Shown here: positions 61,973 to 64,000 of the stretch, one piece after another
Position numbering within the stretch: position 1 is the stretch's first letter
Layout of the letters: every line of letters begins with the position of its first letter
Notes under the pieces: generated by a model
Seen by the model: only the letters and a program-made list of their open reading frames with translations
The model's database searches: none
What the model was told of the DNA's origin: nothing
Assembly (NCBI RefSeq): GCF_042726155.1
Contig: NZ_JBHXHV010000001.1
Location: forward strand, 434,001 to 498,000
Direction: 5' to 3'
Source of the DNA: Leucobacter sp042726155
GTDB lineage: Bacteria; Actinomycetota; Actinomycetes; Actinomycetales; Microbacteriaceae
Length of the DNA stretch: 64,000 bases
Position numbers and translations under genes: made by a program

Positions 61973-62662
61973 ATGCGTTGTAACACTTCCCATACCGTCA
62001 CCCCTGCCCGCACCCGGGCCGCACGCACACACATCTCGCACCCGCGCGCCACGCGTTCGGTTGCGACCGCCGCGCTCGCCGCAGCCGCGCTATTCACTCT
62101 CGCCGGATGCGCGGCGGGGACTGCGGAGTCTGCGGGGACTGCAGGATCTGCGGGATCTGCGGGATCTGCGGGATCGTCGGACGATGCCGCAACCGCGCAA
62201 GCGGATGCGATCTCGATTGAGAATCCCTGGATCAAGACCGCGGAATCCGGCATGACCGCCGGATTCGGCACGCTTGAAAACGACTCCGACGCTGACATCA
62301 CCGTCGTTTCTGTCGCCTCCAAGGCTTCGCCCATGATGGAGCTGCACGAAACGGTGCAGAACGAGTCGGGCGAAACCATCATGCGCGAGGTGGAGGGCGG
62401 TTTCGTGATTCCGGCAAACGGTGAGTTCGCGCTCGAACCCGGCGCAAACCACATCATGATGATGGACCTGCCGAACCCGATCCTCGCGGGCGACGAGGTG
62501 ACCTTCACGCTGACGCTCGGGGACGACTCGAAGTTTGAATACACCGCGCTCGCCAAGGACTACGCGGGCGCGAACGAAAACTACGACGACGCGGACGACG
62601 CGGCCGACACGGATGACGCAGCTGGATCGGACACGAAGGAAACTGATCACAGTGGCCACTGA
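61973..62662 (+). CDS. Copper chaperone PCu(A)C lipoprotein
   Basis: A 229-residue lipoprotein (lipobox TLAGCAAG) from the ATG at 61973 behind GAAAGG. The PCu(A)C core has SPMMELHETV, IMREVEGGF, then GANHIMMMDL, giving the Met/His ligands for Cu(I). Such proteins deliver copper to cytochrome oxidase or store it. After the lipobox a 9-bp tandem repeat (about 62117-62175) encodes repeats of GSA, and the C-terminus is a long acidic Asp/Ala/His tail (DDADDAADTDDAAGSD). The stop overlaps the next start by 11 bp. Confidence 0.9.
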   Translation: MRCNTSHTVTPARTRAARTHISHPRATRSVATAALAAAALFTLAGCAAGTAESAGTAGSAGSAGSAGSSDDAATAQADAISIENPWIKTAESGMTAGFGTLENDSDADITVVSVASKASPMMELHETVQNESGETIMREVEGGFVIPANGEFALEPGANHIMMMDLPNPILAGDEVTFTLTLGDDSKFEYTALAKDYAGANENYDDADDAADTDDAAGSDTKETDHSGH

Positions 62663-64000
62663 GACAGCGGCCGCGGCGGCCGAAGCCTCGCCAGCGCCCC
62701 CGGTTCAGCGTGCACAACGCGCGCCGGCAGACGCACTCACCCGGCCACCATCGCGCGGCCAGCGCGGCTGGTTTCCGCAGTTGCTCCTGCGGCTCCACTT
62801 CTATGCGGGGTTGCTTGTCGGCCCGTTCATCCTGATCGCCGCGGTCTCGGGCGGACTCTACGCGATCGCACCCACCGTGGAACAGGTCGTGTACAGCCAC
62901 GAACTGCGCGCGCCCGCGCCGGGCGACGCAGACGACCAGCTTTCCCTCGCCGCGCAGATTGAGGAGGCGCAGCAATACGCGGGCGGCGGGGCTACGCTGA
63001 CCGCGGTGCGTCCCGCTCCCGCACCCGGCGACACAACGCGGGTGATGTTCGCTGATCCTGGTCTGGGAGATAGTGAGTCGCGCGCGATCTTCATCGATCC
63101 GAGCACCGGTGAAATCAGGGGCGACGAAACCGCGTACGGCACGAGCGGCGCGCTGTCGGTGCGCACCTGGATCTCGAACCTGCACCGCAACCTCCACCTC
63201 GGTGACGCGGGCCGGCTCTACAGCGAACTCGCCGCGTCGTGGCTGGGTATCGTCGCGCTCGCCGGGTTCGGACTCTGGCTCGTGCGCGTTCGCCGTTCGC
63301 GCATGAGGCGCGATTTCGTGCGCCCGAATCGTCGTTATTCGGGCCTCCGCAAATCAATGAGTTGGCACGCTTCGGTCGGCATTTGGGTGATGATCGGGGC
63401 GCTGTTTCTCTCGGCGACCGGGATCACCTGGTCGAAATACGCCGGAGAGCACGTGGGTGAATTACGCGCCGCGCTGGCCTGGGGCACTCCGTCGGTAAAC
63501 ACTGCGCTCGGTGCGGGATCGGGATCCGCCACAGCGAATCCCGCCACGTTTGACGCCGTGCTCGCGATTGGGCAGCGCCTCAACATCAACGCGGGGCAGG
63601 TCGAGATCAGGCCGCCCGCCGAGCCCGGAACGGCGTGGACGATTCGAGAGATCAAGAGTGAGTGGCCGACCGAGGTCGACTCGCTCGCGATTGATGGCAG
63701 CTCTCTGGAGGTCATCGATCGGGTCGATTTCGCTGACTATCCCGTCGCGGCGAAACTTGCGCGGTGGGGGATCGACGCCCACATGGGGGCGCTGTTCGGC
63801 ATCGCAAACCAGATTGTGCTGCTGGCGCTCGCGGTCGGGATCGCCGCCCTCGTCGTGCTCGGATACCGGATGTGGTGGCAGCGCCGGCCGACTCGTGCGG
63901 AGCGTTTCGAGCTGGCGGCCGGCCCGCGTCGCGGCGCGCTGCGCGGGGCTCCGTGGTGGGGCGTCGGGCTCGTACTCGTCGGCGCGGTAGCGATCGGCTG
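62652..64000 (+). CDS. PepSY-associated transmembrane protein (partial)
   Basis: The frame starts at GTG (62652) behind AAGGAA and is still open at the right window edge, with about 449 codons visible. After an Ala/Pro-rich N-terminus come LLLRLHFYAGLLVGPFILIAAVSGGLYAI (first helix), a PepSY-like region, NLHRNLHLGDAGRLYSELAASWLGIVALAGFGLWLV, and SWHASVGIWVMIGALFLSATGITW, the classic PepSY_TM layout with paired histidines that may bind haem. Members take part in iron or copper reduction. The overlap with the copper chaperone gene suggests a shared operon. Confidence 0.88.
   Translation, partial: MATETAAAAAEASPAPPVQRAQRAPADALTRPPSRGQRGWFPQLLLRLHFYAGLLVGPFILIAAVSGGLYAIAPTVEQVVYSHELRAPAPGDADDQLSLAAQIEEAQQYAGGGATLTAVRPAPAPGDTTRVMFADPGLGDSESRAIFIDPSTGEIRGDETAYGTSGALSVRTWISNLHRNLHLGDAGRLYSELAASWLGIVALAGFGLWLVRVRRSRMRRDFVRPNRRYSGLRKSMSWHASVGIWVMIGALFLSATGITWSKYAGEHVGELRAALAWGTPSVNTALGAGSGSATANPATFDAVLAIGQRLNINAGQVEIRPPAEPGTAWTIREIKSEWPTEVDSLAIDGSSLEVIDRVDFADYPVAAKLARWGIDAHMGALFGIANQIVLLALAVGIAALVVLGYRMWWQRRPTRAERFELAAGPRRGALRGAPWWGVGLVLVGAVAIG

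Overview
The window is high-GC, densely coded DNA with SD-type ribosome sites and many ATGA/GTGA start-stop overlaps. Three things point to an actinobacterium, most likely a Microbacteriaceae member such as Leucobacter or a close relative: a complete mevalonate operon in the Streptomyces-type order, actinobacterial-style sugar ABC systems with LacI-family repressors, and a SipW-type signal peptidase locus. The family assignment is inference. No rRNA, tRNA, CRISPR array, transposase or phage gene was recognised.

Layout. 1-18.5 kb is carbohydrate use. The L-rhamnose genes (rhamnulose-1-phosphate aldolase/dehydrogenase at the left edge, then rhaT-P-Q-S-M-I at 17263-10682 on the minus strand with a divergent LacI regulator) are split by a second, self-contained sugar module at 2456-10383: a phosphomannose-isomerase-like cupin, a DUF4432 mutarotase-like protein, a four-gene ABC importer and its own LacI repressor. 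Each module carries its own palindromic operator type. 18.7-28 kb holds a small membrane protein, a NarL/DesK-type two-component system divergent from a NatAB-like ABC exporter, cytidine deaminase, a DHA2 MFS exporter, a thiamine-binding-type protein, and a TetR/alcohol dehydrogenase pair that looks like an insertion.

28-35.2 kb is an accessory stretch of poorly characterised genes: two lipoproteins, a leucine-rich-repeat protein, a propeller-like protein and a large LAL-type LuxR regulator. 35.8-44.1 kb is the most unusual part. It encodes a secreted beta-helix protein, three small proteins with SipW-type signal peptides, a SipW-type Ser/His signal peptidase, a membrane protein with LPXTG-like motifs and a cytoplasmic zinc ribbon, and a protein whose N-terminus looks like a sortase sorting signal placed at the wrong end. 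I read it as a dedicated export and assembly locus for surface fibres or matrix.

44-52.3 kb has a uronate dehydrogenase-like protein, a divergent SDR/TetR pair, a VOC protein, kdpFABC (including a 29-residue KdpF) and an Ohr peroxidase. 52.4-58.9 kb is the mevalonate operon mvk-mvaD-pmk-fni-hmgR-hmgS (minus strand). 59.1-64 kb has an ABC exporter, then a likely copper/metal-linked set: a membrane protein, a PCu(A)C chaperone and a PepSY-TM protein cut by the window edge.

Two families of intergenic palindromes are dispersed through the window, four and two copies, each downstream of a stop codon. Both show compensatory base changes between copies.
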